The notes under the pieces: model-generated
Seen by the model: only the letters and a program-made list of their open reading frames with translations
What the model was told of the DNA's origin: nothing
Database searches by the model: none
In this document: positions 27,542 through 35,918 of the stretch, one piece after another
Position numbering within the stretch: the stretch's first letter is position 1
Layout: every line of letters starts with the position of its first letter
Program-made: the position numbers and the translations under genes
Assembly (NCBI RefSeq): GCF_000425945.1
Contig: NZ_AUEK01000003.1
Span: 372,001-436,000 of the forward strand
Length of the DNA stretch: 64,000 nt
From: Candidatus Solirubrobacter pratensis
GTDB taxonomy: Bacteria > Actinomycetota > Thermoleophilia > Solirubrobacterales > Solirubrobacteraceae
Direction: 5' to 3'

Positions 27542-27585
27542 AGGTTCGGATGATCGGGGTGGGGCGGAGGGGCTGCATCGCCTTA
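27540..27585 (-). repeat. C-rich hairpin repeat, copy 2 (contains the lipA stop codon)
   Basis: Core at 27546-27576, inverted ends TAAGG (27540-27544) and CCTTA (27581-27585). It differs from copy 1 by one inserted base outside the core. The lipA stop TAA (27583-27585) is the first part of the stem. Confidence 0.75.
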
Positions 27586-28569
27586 GACAGCCGCGAGAGG
27601 CCCGACGCCGGGCCGGTCCTGCTTGACGTGCTCGTCCGCGTGGTAGGAGGAGCGGACGAGCGGGCCGGCGGCGATGTGCTCGAAGCCCAGCTCGTAGGCC
27701 GCGACCTCGAGCGCCTTGAACTCGTCCGGGTGCCAGTAGCGGACGACCGGCAGGTGGCGCTCGGTCGGGCGCAGGTACTGGCCCACGGTGAGGATCGACA
27801 CGCCCGCGTCGCGCAGGTCCGAGAAGGCCTCGACCATCTCGTCGTGCGTCTCGCCCAGCCCGACCATCAGGCCCGACTTGGTGACGACCTCGCCCTCGCC
27901 CATCTCGCGCGCGTTCTCCAGGACCCGCAGCGAGCGCTCCCAGCGCGAGCCGCGGCGGGCGACCGGGTACAGCCGCGGCACCACCTCGACGTTGTGGTTG
28001 AAGACGTCGGGACGCTCGGCGATCACCTTCGCGAGCGGCATCTCCTCGCCGCGGAAGTCGGGCGTCAGGCATTCGATCTTGCACTCGGGCGCCTGCATCC
28101 GGATCGAGCGGATCACGCCGCACCAGACCGACGCGCCGTAGTCGGGCAGGTCGTCTCGGTCGACGCTCGTCACGACCGCGTGGCGCAGGCCCATGCGCGC
28201 GACCGAGCGCGCGACGCGCAGCGGCTCCAGCGGGTCGTTCCACGTCGGCTTGCCGGTCTTGACGTTGCAGAACCCGCAGCGGCGCGTGCAGGTGTCGCCG
28301 AGGATCATGAACGTGGCCGTGCCGCGCTCCCAGCAGTCGCCGACGTTCGGGCAGGCCGCCTCCTGGCAGACCGTGTGCAGGCCCTCGTCCTTGATCTGCT
28401 TGTTCAACTCGCGGTACTTGGCGCTGCCGGGCGGCGGCACCTTGAACCACGAGGGCTTGCGCGTGCGGAACGGCAGGACGTCCTCGCCCAGCACCTTCGT
28501 GACGTCCATCCCTCCCGGGTTGGCCCGGGAGCGGGTCTGATGGACTCGGAGGAGGGGCTCGGCGCTCAT
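27583..28569 (-). CDS. lipA: Lipoyl synthase
   Basis: 328-residue radical-SAM enzyme that inserts two sulfurs into octanoyl-lysine on E2 and H proteins. Both iron-sulfur motifs are there: the auxiliary cluster Cys68, Cys73, Cys79 (CQEAACPNVGDC) and the radical-SAM CTRRCGFC (Cys94, Cys98, Cys101). The conserved Ser that binds the auxiliary cluster is in RSSYHADEH near the C-terminus. Its ATG at 28569 directly touches the 3' arm of hairpin repeat copy 3, and no Shine-Dalgarno is visible there; an internal ATG at 28509 has GGGAGG too close to it. Substrates encoded nearby are the E2 proteins at 36 and 40 kb. It follows lipB and an LLM oxidoreductase in one operon. Confidence 0.95.
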   Translation of the reverse strand: MSAEPLLRVHQTRSRANPGGMDVTKVLGEDVLPFRTRKPSWFKVPPPGSAKYRELNKQIKDEGLHTVCQEAACPNVGDCWERGTATFMILGDTCTRRCGFCNVKTGKPTWNDPLEPLRVARSVARMGLRHAVVTSVDRDDLPDYGASVWCGVIRSIRMQAPECKIECLTPDFRGEEMPLAKVIAERPDVFNHNVEVVPRLYPVARRGSRWERSLRVLENAREMGEGEVVTKSGLMVGLGETHDEMVEAFSDLRDAGVSILTVGQYLRPTERHLPVVRYWHPDEFKALEVAAYELGFEHIAAGPLVRSSYHADEHVKQDRPGVGPLAAV

Positions 28570-28615
28570 ATCAGGTCGGATGATCGGGGTGGGGCGGAGG
28601 GGCTGCTTACCTGAT
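28570..28615 (-). repeat. C-rich hairpin repeat, copy 3 (fills the LLM-lipA gap)
   Basis: Core at 28576-28606, identical over 31 bp to copies 1 and 2, but with different ends, ATCAGGT (28570-28576) and ACCTGAT (28609-28615), which again pair perfectly over 7 bp. The stem holds the stop codon of the upstream gene (28607-28609) and ends on the base before the lipA ATG. Confidence 0.75.
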
Positions 28616-29404
28616 CGAGGGTATCGAGGCGAGCACCTCGGCCTCGGGGGCCGACTCGATCACGATCAGCGCGCGGTCCGCGCCGGCCTCCGCGACGGTG
28701 TCCAGGGTCTCCGGCGTAGCGCCGTAGTAGGTCACCGGCACGTGCCCGCCGGCGCGCTCGCGCAGCTCGGCGACGCGCTCACGCAGCTCGCCGAGGTCCT
28801 TCATGTTCGGCGTCCAGCCGTCGCCGTAGCGCAGCACCCGGTCGTGGACCTTGGGGCCGTTGCCGCCGATGTAGACCGGCAGCGGCGACTGCACCGGCTT
28901 CGGCCAGCACCAGATCGGATCGAAGTCGACGTAGCGGCCGTGGTACTCCGGCTCGTCCTGCGACCAGATCGCCTTGATCGCCTCGACCTTCTCGCGCATG
29001 ATCCCGAAGCGGCGGTCGAAGTCGGTCCCGTGATTGCGCATCTCCTCGCGGTTCCAGCCCGCGCCGACCCCGAAGATCACCCGCCCGCCCGAGAGCCGGT
29101 CGAGCGACGCGACCTGCTTGGCCAGCAGGATCGGGTCGTGCTCGACGACCAGCGAGACCGAGGTGCCGATCTTCAGCCGCTCGGTGGCCGCCGCCATGTA
29201 GGCGAGCGCGACCCACGACTCGTGGGTGTGGAAGTACTTGCGCGGCAGCTCCCCGCCGCCGGGGTACGGGCTTTCGCGCGACGTCGGGATATGGGTGTGC
29301 TCGGCGATGCAGAGCGACTCGTAGCCGTGCTCCTCCGCCGCGCGCGCGAGCGTGGCGGGATCGATCCCGTCGTCGGTCGGGAAGTACGCGAGGCCGACGT
29401 CCAT
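28607..29404 (-). CDS. LLM-class (F420-dependent) oxidoreductase
   Basis: 265-residue TIM-barrel enzyme of the luciferase-like monooxygenase superfamily. ARAAEEHGYESLCIAEHTHI, TSVSLVVEHDPILLAKQVAS, LSGGRVIFGVGAGWNREEMR and LPVYIGGNGPKVHDR are the usual signature blocks of actinobacterial F420-binding members. Substrate unknown. It is squeezed between lipB, which stops one base before its ATG, and lipA, with only a repeat hairpin between. That suggests a link to lipoate or 2-oxoacid metabolism, but this is inference. The stop codon TAA lies in the hairpin stem. Confidence 0.85.
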   Translation of the reverse strand: MDVGLAYFPTDDGIDPATLARAAEEHGYESLCIAEHTHIPTSRESPYPGGGELPRKYFHTHESWVALAYMAAATERLKIGTSVSLVVEHDPILLAKQVASLDRLSGGRVIFGVGAGWNREEMRNHGTDFDRRFGIMREKVEAIKAIWSQDEPEYHGRYVDFDPIWCWPKPVQSPLPVYIGGNGPKVHDRVLRYGDGWTPNMKDLGELRERVAELRERAGGHVPVTYYGATPETLDTVAEAGADRALIVIESAPEAEVLASIPSIR

Positions 29405-30082
29405 CTACGCCGGAACCGGCTGCTCGATGCCGAGCCGGGCGGGCGTCACGAGCCGCTGGCGGAATCCGAACGCCTCGCAGAACGCGTGGCCCATGCGCTT
29501 GCGGAAGCACGCGACGCCCTCGGACGCGCCCTCGGCGGCCATCGAGGTCATCCGCACGTCCGGCAGCCCGCACGCGACGACCCAGTCGAACGGCGCCAGG
29601 TCATTGTCGACGTTGACGGCGAACCCGTGGCTCGAGACGCCGTGCGAGAGGTGCACGCCGACCGAGGCGATCTTGCGCTCCCCGACCCACACGCCGACGT
29701 GCTTGTGCCCGAGTCTCGTGGTCGCCTCGATGCCGGCCCGTCCGAGGGCGGCGACGATCGCGCGCTCCATCGTGAGGATGTAGCCGGGGACGTTGGCGAC
29801 GTGCATGATCGGGTAGCCGACGAGCTGCCCGGGGCCGTGGTAGGTCAGCTTGCCGCCGCGCGGCGTGCGCACGACGTCGATGCCGAGCGACTTGTAGTGC
29901 TCCTCGGGCAGCGGCAGCTCATCTGAGTCCGAGCGGCGGCCCACCGTATACACCGGCGGGTGCTCGAGCAGCAGCATCAGATCCGGCAGCTCGCCCCCGA
30001 TCACGCGCTCGCGCAGGCGCTCCTGGAGCGCGGCCGCCTCGCCGTACTCGACCGTGCCGAGGTTGCAGACGAGCAGATCCAT
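29405..30082 (-). CDS. lipB: Octanoyl-ACP:protein octanoyltransferase
   Basis: 225 residues. LipB moves octanoate from acyl carrier protein to the lysine of lipoyl domains. The family motif RGGKLTYHGPGQ is at 75-86, the catalytic Lys is Lys137 (KIASVGVH), GFAVNVDNDL follows, and the acyl-holding Cys is Cys171 (ACGLPDV). Length is normal. It is the first lip gene of the lipB-LLM-lipA group and begins 22 bp after the MFS exporter stop, so transcription may continue from the oxoamine synthase operon. Confidence 0.95.
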   Translation of the reverse strand: MDLLVCNLGTVEYGEAAALQERLRERVIGGELPDLMLLLEHPPVYTVGRRSDSDELPLPEEHYKSLGIDVVRTPRGGKLTYHGPGQLVGYPIMHVANVPGYILTMERAIVAALGRAGIEATTRLGHKHVGVWVGERKIASVGVHLSHGVSSHGFAVNVDNDLAPFDWVVACGLPDVRMTSMAAEGASEGVACFRKRMGHAFCEAFGFRQRLVTPARLGIEQPVPA

Positions 30083-30104
30083 GCTCCGAGCTTAGTGAAC
30101 GCGT

Positions 30105-31403
30105 TCAGGCGGTCGCGGGCTCCGGCCGGCCGTGCCGCGAGCGCACGCCCTCGACGGCGCGCACGCCCGGAACGAGCAGGGTCGCGGCCGTCACCGCGGC
30201 GCCGAGCAGCGCGGCGCCGACGAGCGTCGCGCGCGGTCCGATCGCGCCGCTGACCGGACCTGCGAGCGCGAACGAGACCGGCAGCAGGCCGATCGAGATC
30301 AGCCAGTCCAGGCTGGAGACGCGGCCGAGCATCGCGGAGGGCACGTGGCGCTGCTTCATCGTCGCCCAGACGATCGTCCCGACCGTCTCGAGCGCGTTGA
30401 ACAGCGCGCTGGCGAGCATCAGCTGCCAGACCGCGGTGCCAAGTCCGTAGCCGGCGACGGCGAGCGTGGCGAGCGTCCAGGCCACGATCATGAACGTCAT
30501 GTCGCGCCGCGGCATCCCGCGCCAGGCGAGCAGCACGGCGGCGATGACCGAGGCCAGCCCGCCGGCGGCGAAGACGGCGCCGAGCGAGCCCGCGCCGGCG
30601 CCGAGCTCGTCCTTGACGACGAGCGGCACGAGCACCTCGACCGGGCCCATGAACAGCATGTACGCGATCGCCGCGGTGGCGAACGTCGCCCACAGCCACG
30701 CCCGGCCGCGCAGGAAGCGCACCCCGTCGCGCAGCTCGCCGATCAGCGTCGGCGCGTCGCCGCGCGCGGGCGCGGCGGTGGAGGAGAGCATCAGCAGCGC
30801 CACGGCCGAGGCCGCGAACGACGCGGCGTCGAGCGCGAACGCGGCGCCCGCGCCGAACGCGCCCGTGATCGCGCCGCCGAGCGCGGGCCCGGCCATCCGC
30901 AGCGCGATCGGCCGCACGACCTGGTCGAGCGCGTTGGCCTGTGCAAGGTCGGTCTCGGGCAGCAGGCCGGGGACGAGCGCGTCGAACGCCGGCGCGTAGA
31001 AGGCCTGCCCGGTGCCGTAGGCGACCGCCAGCACGACGATGTGCCACAGCTCCAGCGCGCCGGTCAGCGCCAGCGCGGCGAGCGTCCCGACGGCGGCGAA
31101 GCGCAGCGCGTCGGCGGCCAGCATCACGCGGCGCCGGTCGAAGCGGTCGCTCGCCACGCCGCCGATCAGCAGGAACGCGATCGTCGAGACGGTCATCGCG
31201 ACGCCGACGACGCCCATCGCCGTCGGCGCGTCGGTGAGCGCGTAGACCTGCCACGCGAGCGCCACGACGAACGCGCCGTCGCCGAGCAGCGACGCGCAGG
31301 TGCCGATCCACAGGCGCCGGAAGTCGCGGTGGCGCAGCGGCGCGAGCAGCCCGCGCCGCGCGATGCCGCCGCCGCGGTCCAGCGCCTCGTAGCTATGGTG
31401 CAT
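30105..31403 (-). CDS. MFS transporter (MFS_3 / EntS-like exporter)
   Basis: 432 residues with about 12 membrane segments. The N-terminal [20 protein letters not shown], the loop motif [19 protein letters not shown] and [20 protein letters not shown] are typical of the MFS_3 group that exports siderophores and other small amphiphiles. The ATG at 31403 lies 11 bp inside the 3' end of the GGDEF-EAL gene, so translation is coupled. Standing after an alpha-oxoamine synthase and a c-di-GMP protein, it may export the product of the synthase; this is inference. Confidence 0.88.
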   Translation of the reverse strand: MHHSYEALDRGGGIARRGLLAPLRHRDFRRLWIGTCASLLGDGAFVVALAWQVYALTDAPTAMGVVGVAMTVSTIAFLLIGGVASDRFDRRRVMLAADALRFAAVGTLAALALTGALELWHIVVLAVAYGTGQAFYAPAFDALVPGLLPETDLAQANALDQVVRPIALRMAGPALGGAITGAFGAGAAFALDAASFAASAVALLMLSSTAAPARGDAPTLIGELRDGVRFLRGRAWLWATFATAAIAYMLFMGPVEVLVPLVVKDELGAGAGSLGAVFAAGGLASVIAAVLLAWRGMPRRDMTFMIVAWTLATLAVAGYGLGTAVWQLMLASALFNALETVGTIVWATMKQRHVPSAMLGRVSSLDWLISIGLLPVSFALAGPVSGAIGPRATLVGAALLGAAVTAATLLVPGVRAVEGVRSRHGRPEPATA

Positions 31404-34400
31404 GCGGGGCGGTCACGAAGGCCACCGACGCGTCGGCGTCCATCGGGCGCGCGAACAGGAAGCCCTGGCCCAGGTCGCAGCCGAGCTCGCGCAGCGCCTC
31501 CCACTGCTCGGTCACCTCGATGCCCTCGGCGACCACCTCGAGCGCCAGCGTGGCGCCGAGGCCGACGACCGCCGTCGCGAGGCTGCGGGCGCCGGGCGAC
31601 GAGCCCTCCTGCAGGAAGGAGCGGTCCATCTTGAGGATGTCGACCGGGAAGCGGCTGAGGTAGCTCAGCGACGAGTAGCCGGTGCCGAAGTCGTCCAGCG
31701 CGAGGCCGACGCCCAGCTCCTTCAGCGCGCGCAGCCGCTCGACGGCGAGGTCGGTGTCGTCCATCAGGACCGACTCGGTGATCTCGAGCACGAGCCGCTC
31801 GGGCGGGAGCTGCGACTCCTCGAGCGCGTCGCGGACGTCGGCGACGATGTCGGAGTGCTGGATCTGCTTGAGCGACAGGTTGATGCTCATGCGCGGGGCC
31901 TTCTCGGCGCCGGCCGACTCCAGCCGGCGCGCGTGGCGGCAGCCCTCGCGCAGCACCCAGCGCCCGATCGGGATGATCAGGCCCGTCTCCTCGGCGATCG
32001 GGATGAACTCGACCGGAGAGATCATCCCGCGCTCGGGGTGGCGCCAGCGCAGCAGCCCCTCGACGCCCGTCACGGCGCCGTCGGCGAGGCGCACGACGGG
32101 CTGGTAGTACAGCTCGAGCTGCCCTGACTCCATCGCGCGCTGAAGGTCGGTCCGCAGCTCCAGGCGGGCGAGCACGCCCTCGTGCATGGCGGGCTCGAAG
32201 AGGCGGTAGGCGCCCTTGCCGTCACGCTTGGCGATGTACATCGCGGCGTCGGCGTCGCGGATCAGCTCCTCGGCGTTGCGCGCGTCGTCGGCGACCGCGA
32301 CCGAGATGCCGATGCTGCCGCGCACGGTGACCTCGCGATGGCCGGCGCGCATCGACACGGCGAGCATCTCGATGATGCGCTGCGCGGCGTCGGCGGCGTC
32401 CTGGCTGTCGGCGATGTCCTCCAGCAGCACGGCGAACTCGTCGCCGCCGAAGCGGGCGGCGGTGTCGGCGCCGCGGACGTTGGAGTCCAGGCGCCGGGCG
32501 ACCTCGACGAGCACCTCGTCGCCGGCGGCGTGGCCGAGCGAGTCGTTGATCATCTTGAAGTCGTCGAGGTCGACGAAGATCACCGCGAGGCAGCGGTCCT
32601 GGCGGCGCCCGCGCGCGAGCGCCTGGCGCACGCGCTCGGTGAACATCGCGCGGTTCGCGAGCCCCGTGACGGTGTCGTGGAACGCCTGGTGGGTCAGCTC
32701 GGCCTCGAACGCCTTGCGCTCGCTCACGTCGCGCGCGTTGAGCAGGATGCCGCCCACGTGCTCGACGTCGAGCAGGTTGGTCATCAGGATCTCGAAGTGG
32801 CGCACGCCGCCGTCGCGGTGGGCGAGCGAGCACTCCAGCGCCTCCGGCGCGTCGCTCGCGGCGGCGATGCCGACGGCGTGCGCGAGGGCCACGCGGTCGC
32901 CCTCGGACACGAGCTGGTCGAAGCGCGTGCCGAGCAGGTCGTCGGCGCCGTAGCCGAGGATGCGCTCGATCGACGGGCTCTGGTACGTGACGGTCGTGTC
33001 GCGGTCGACCACGGTGATGATGTCGCTCGCGTGGCGCACCATCGCGCCGAAGCGCGCCTCGCTGCGGCGCCGGTGAACCTCTTCGGTCAGCACCGCGCTG
33101 TCGACCGCGAGCGCCGCCTGCGAGGCGAGCGCCTGCGCGGCACTGCGCTGGGCCTTGTCGGCGGCGGCGGTGTCGGCGACGAGCAGCGCGCCGGCCTGCG
33201 CGCGGCGGGCGGCGAGCGGGACGACGAGCACGTGCCGGCGGTCGGCGGGCAGGCCGGCCGCGAGCGCCTCCTGCGCGGTCAGCCGCAGCGCGGCCTCGCC
33301 GCCGGTCACGGCTTCGAAGAGCCGGCCGGCGGGAAGGGCCTCACACGACCAGTCGCCCGCGGTCGCGGTGATCCGCAGCTCCCCCTCGGCGTCGCGAAGG
33401 CACAGCGAGGCGACGGCGTGCGGGCCGGCGAGCGACCGCGCGGCGGCCGCCACGACGCGGTCGACCTCGTCGCGCGTCGCGGCGACGACGAGCTCGGCGC
33501 CGGCGCGGCTGAGGACGCGCTCGCGATCCAGCGACCGGTCGCGCTGGCGCACGAGCCCGGCCATGCGGACGATGACGAGGCCGAACAGCCCGATCGAGGC
33601 CAGCCGGATGAACATGTAGTCGTAGTCGTTCGCGCGCAGGTCGTGGATCAGGCCGATCGCCGGCGCGATCACCGAGGCGCACGTGAGCAGCGCGAGGCGG
33701 AACGGCGTGAGCACGACCTCGCGCCCGGGCACCGGCTCGTCGATCCGCGCCATCGACGGGTGCAGGCCGCCCGCGCCCCACAGCACGTAGGAGCCGATCC
33801 AGCCCGCGTCGAGCCACAGCTGGTGGTCGTAGACGCCGTGCAGCGTCAGCAGGCCGTAGACGAAGTCGGTGACGAGCAGCAGCGCGATGCTGCCGCTGAG
33901 GAAGTAGAACGCGGTCTCGCGGCGCCCGGCGTCGAGCGCGAGGCGGACGGCGGCGCCGAGCAGGATCACATCCCCGGCCGGATAGGCGACCGAGACGAGC
34001 TTGCCCAGGAGCCCGAGGTCGTCGGCGTGCAGGTACGGCGCGACCAGCGAGATCCACTGGGGCAGCGCGAGCCCGAGCGTGAGGATCGCGCCGTCGATCA
34101 GGCTGCTGCGATCGCTGCTCCCCGAGCGCCGGCGCACGAGGATCAGCAGGCCGGCCATCATGACCGGGTACATCAGGATGTACAGCCCGTCGCCGAACGA
34201 GGGGAACGGCACCTCGGCGTGCAGCAGATGCGGGTAGCTGTAGGTGTAGAGGTCGCCGAGCCAGAACAGCGCCGAGCCGGCGGCGAGCAGGTGCCACGCC
34301 TGCGCGGCGGCCGGCTTGTAGCGGCGCACGCCGGCGAAGATCGCGATCACGGGCGTGAGCCCGATCAGGTTCATGAACGGGCCGCTGCCCTTCAGCGGCG

Positions 34401-34482
34401 CGAGGAAGAGGTACGCGGCGCAGCCGAGGGCGCCGAGCGCGAGGTACGCCGCCCACAGCGGGGGGCGGCGCAGCCAGGTCAT
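31393..34482 (-). CDS. Membrane GAF-PAS-GGDEF-EAL c-di-GMP protein
   Basis: 1029 residues. The N-terminal third (about 1-320) has eight to nine hydrophobic segments and no large outside loop, suggesting a membrane-embedded sensor for a lipophilic signal. GAF (about 330-470) and PAS (about 485-600) follow. The cyclase domain has an intact GGDEF at 679-683. The EAL domain starts with E808 ([10 protein letters not shown]) and keeps the Asn in [25 protein letters not shown] and EGIE, so both making and breaking c-di-GMP are possible. The ATG at 34482 overlaps the synthase stop (ATGA), and its own stop lies inside the start of the MFS gene. Three genes thus form one translational unit. Confidence 0.92.
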   Translation of the reverse strand: MTWLRRPPLWAAYLALGALGCAAYLFLAPLKGSGPFMNLIGLTPVIAIFAGVRRYKPAAAQAWHLLAAGSALFWLGDLYTYSYPHLLHAEVPFPSFGDGLYILMYPVMMAGLLILVRRRSGSSDRSSLIDGAILTLGLALPQWISLVAPYLHADDLGLLGKLVSVAYPAGDVILLGAAVRLALDAGRRETAFYFLSGSIALLLVTDFVYGLLTLHGVYDHQLWLDAGWIGSYVLWGAGGLHPSMARIDEPVPGREVVLTPFRLALLTCASVIAPAIGLIHDLRANDYDYMFIRLASIGLFGLVIVRMAGLVRQRDRSLDRERVLSRAGAELVVAATRDEVDRVVAAAARSLAGPHAVASLCLRDAEGELRITATAGDWSCEALPAGRLFEAVTGGEAALRLTAQEALAAGLPADRRHVLVVPLAARRAQAGALLVADTAAADKAQRSAAQALASQAALAVDSAVLTEEVHRRRSEARFGAMVRHASDIITVVDRDTTVTYQSPSIERILGYGADDLLGTRFDQLVSEGDRVALAHAVGIAAASDAPEALECSLAHRDGGVRHFEILMTNLLDVEHVGGILLNARDVSERKAFEAELTHQAFHDTVTGLANRAMFTERVRQALARGRRQDRCLAVIFVDLDDFKMINDSLGHAAGDEVLVEVARRLDSNVRGADTAARFGGDEFAVLLEDIADSQDAADAAQRIIEMLAVSMRAGHREVTVRGSIGISVAVADDARNAEELIRDADAAMYIAKRDGKGAYRLFEPAMHEGVLARLELRTDLQRAMESGQLELYYQPVVRLADGAVTGVEGLLRWRHPERGMISPVEFIPIAEETGLIIPIGRWVLREGCRHARRLESAGAEKAPRMSINLSLKQIQHSDIVADVRDALEESQLPPERLVLEITESVLMDDTDLAVERLRALKELGVGLALDDFGTGYSSLSYLSRFPVDILKMDRSFLQEGSSPGARSLATAVVGLGATLALEVVAEGIEVTEQWEALRELGCDLGQGFLFARPMDADASVAFVTAPHAP

Positions 34483-35786
34483 GCGGCCGCCCTCTCGGCC
34501 GCGGCGGACGCCTTGCGCAGCTCTCCGCGCTCCACGAGCTCGGTCACCGCGGCGATCAGCCGGTCGACCTCCTCGACGGTGTTGGCGGCGGTGAGCTGGA
34601 CGCGGAAGCCGACCTCGTCCTTGGGGACGAGCGGGTAGGCGGCGAGCGTGACATAGACGCCGCGCTCGAACAGGAAGCGCCCGACCGCGTCGATGCGGTC
34701 GTGGTCGCGCAGCGGGATCTCGATGATCGGGAAGGCGGAGCGATTGGGCGTCGCGACGTCCAGGCGCTCCAGCGCGTCGAGGACGCGCACGGTGAGCGCG
34801 TGCAGGTGCGCGCGCAGCGCGTCGCCGCGTCGCTCGTTGACGTCGAAGCCGGCCAGCACCGTCGCCAGCGAGGCGACGGGTGAGGGCCCGGAGTACAGGT
34901 ACGGCGGCGCCGCGACCTTGAGCAGCTGCTTGACCTCGGTCGGGCAGGCGATGAACGCGAGCAGCGACGAGTAGGACTTCGAGAAGCCGCCGACCAGCAC
35001 GATGCCGTCGTAGGTCTCGCCGGCGTAGCGGACGACGCTGTTGCCGCGCCTGCCGTAGGGCGAGAGCTCGCCGGGGCCGCGCTCGCCGATCACGCCGAAG
35101 CCGTGCGCGTCGTCGACGTACAGCAGCGCGCCGTGCCGGCGGGCGACCTCGGCGAACGCGCGCAGGTCGGGCGCGTTGCCGGTCATGCTGTTCACGCCGT
35201 CCATGCAGACGAGCCGGGTGGGGTCGCGCTCGGCGCTGAGCAGCTCGTCGAGGTGGTCCGGATCCTCGAAGCGGAAGCGGCGCACGGCGGCGCCGCGCGA
35301 GCGGGCGACCTGGCAGCCGTCGTAGATCGTCTTGTGGGCGCGCGAGTCGAGGAAGATCGTGCCGGACGCGGCCAGCAGCGGGATGACCGACATGTGGATG
35401 TGGGTGATCGTCGGCAGCACGAGCGAGTCCTCGCTGCCGAGCAGCGCGGTGAGCCGCTCCTCGATCTGCTCGTAGAGCACGGGGCTGCCGAGCAGGCGCG
35501 ACCAGCTCGGGTGCGTGCCCCAGGCCTCCAGGTAGGGCTGGATCGACTCGACGATCTCGCGGTCGAGGTCGAAGCCGAGGTAGTTGCAGGACGCGAAGTC
35601 GGCGAGCCACTGGTCGCCGACGCGGATCATGCGGCCGTCGATCTCGTCGATGACCGCGTCCATCATCGGGTGCGTCGCCGTGAGCGCGGAGAGGTCGCGG
35701 CACGTGTCCAGCCAGTGCTCGAGCCACGGCTTCCGAGCCGGGGCCGAGGCGGTGCTGAGCGTCAGGGTGCCGATCTCCGGGTTCAC
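34479..35786 (-). CDS. Alpha-oxoamine synthase family PLP enzyme (KBL/BioF/CqsA/SPT-like)
   Basis: 435 residues, fold type I. NYLGF near 68-72, the [20 protein letters not shown] region (canonical SGG-R-x-G replaced), [16 protein letters not shown] (225-240; Asp and His contacting PLP) and the Schiff-base Lys270 in [10 protein letters not shown] place it in the alpha-oxoamine synthase family, which condenses an acyl-CoA or acyl-ACP with an amino acid. It diverges from plain KBL and BioF, which carry TFGKALG around the Lys, and no tdh or bio genes are nearby. Signal synthases (CqsA, LqsA) and serine palmitoyltransferases belong to the same family. The GTG at 35786 is the first codon of a coupled operon with a GGDEF-EAL protein and an exporter. 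Product unknown. Confidence 0.82.
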   Translation of the reverse strand: MNPEIGTLTLSTASAPARKPWLEHWLDTCRDLSALTATHPMMDAVIDEIDGRMIRVGDQWLADFASCNYLGFDLDREIVESIQPYLEAWGTHPSWSRLLGSPVLYEQIEERLTALLGSEDSLVLPTITHIHMSVIPLLAASGTIFLDSRAHKTIYDGCQVARSRGAAVRRFRFEDPDHLDELLSAERDPTRLVCMDGVNSMTGNAPDLRAFAEVARRHGALLYVDDAHGFGVIGERGPGELSPYGRRGNSVVRYAGETYDGIVLVGGFSKSYSSLLAFIACPTEVKQLLKVAAPPYLYSGPSPVASLATVLAGFDVNERRGDALRAHLHALTVRVLDALERLDVATPNRSAFPIIEIPLRDHDRIDAVGRFLFERGVYVTLAAYPLVPKDEVGFRVQLTAANTVEEVDRLIAAVTELVERGELRKASAAAERAAA

Positions 35787-35872
35787 AACCCGGATATCGG
35801 TCGATCTCCTCGACGCTTTAGAAGACTCTTCCGATCGACCGCTTCGATGCCATCAGGCTGACGCAGGTCTGT

Positions 35873-35902
35873 CCCGCCCCGGCGCTGTCGCCCCGGGGCG
35901 GG
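35873..35902 (-). terminator. Strong G/C hairpin after the dehydrogenase operon
   Basis: CCCGCCCCGG (35873-35882) pairs perfectly with CCGGGGCGGG (35893-35902). It lies 16 bases past the E2 stop, but no T tract follows, so it is either a Rho-independent-like end without U run or a 3' stabilising structure. It separates the E1/E2 operon from the oxoamine synthase operon. Confidence 0.5.
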
Positions 35903-35918
35903 TGTCCGTCAGACTCGC

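Noticed and set aside
27497..28615. Naming the C-rich hairpins as the 6C small RNA family
   Set aside because: 6C RNA has two C-loop hairpins in one short transcript. Here single hairpins sit at gene ends and the core sequence does not match what I recall of 6C, so the name is not supported.
32182..34638. 818-codon plus-strand frame opposite the GGDEF-EAL gene
   Set aside because: Antisense shadow; the minus strand carries complete GAF, PAS, GGDEF and EAL motifs.
34479..35786. Calling the oxoamine synthase bioF or kbl
   Set aside because: The lysine region is [10 protein letters not shown] and not TFGKALG, the SGG-R loop is altered, and no bio or tdh gene is near.
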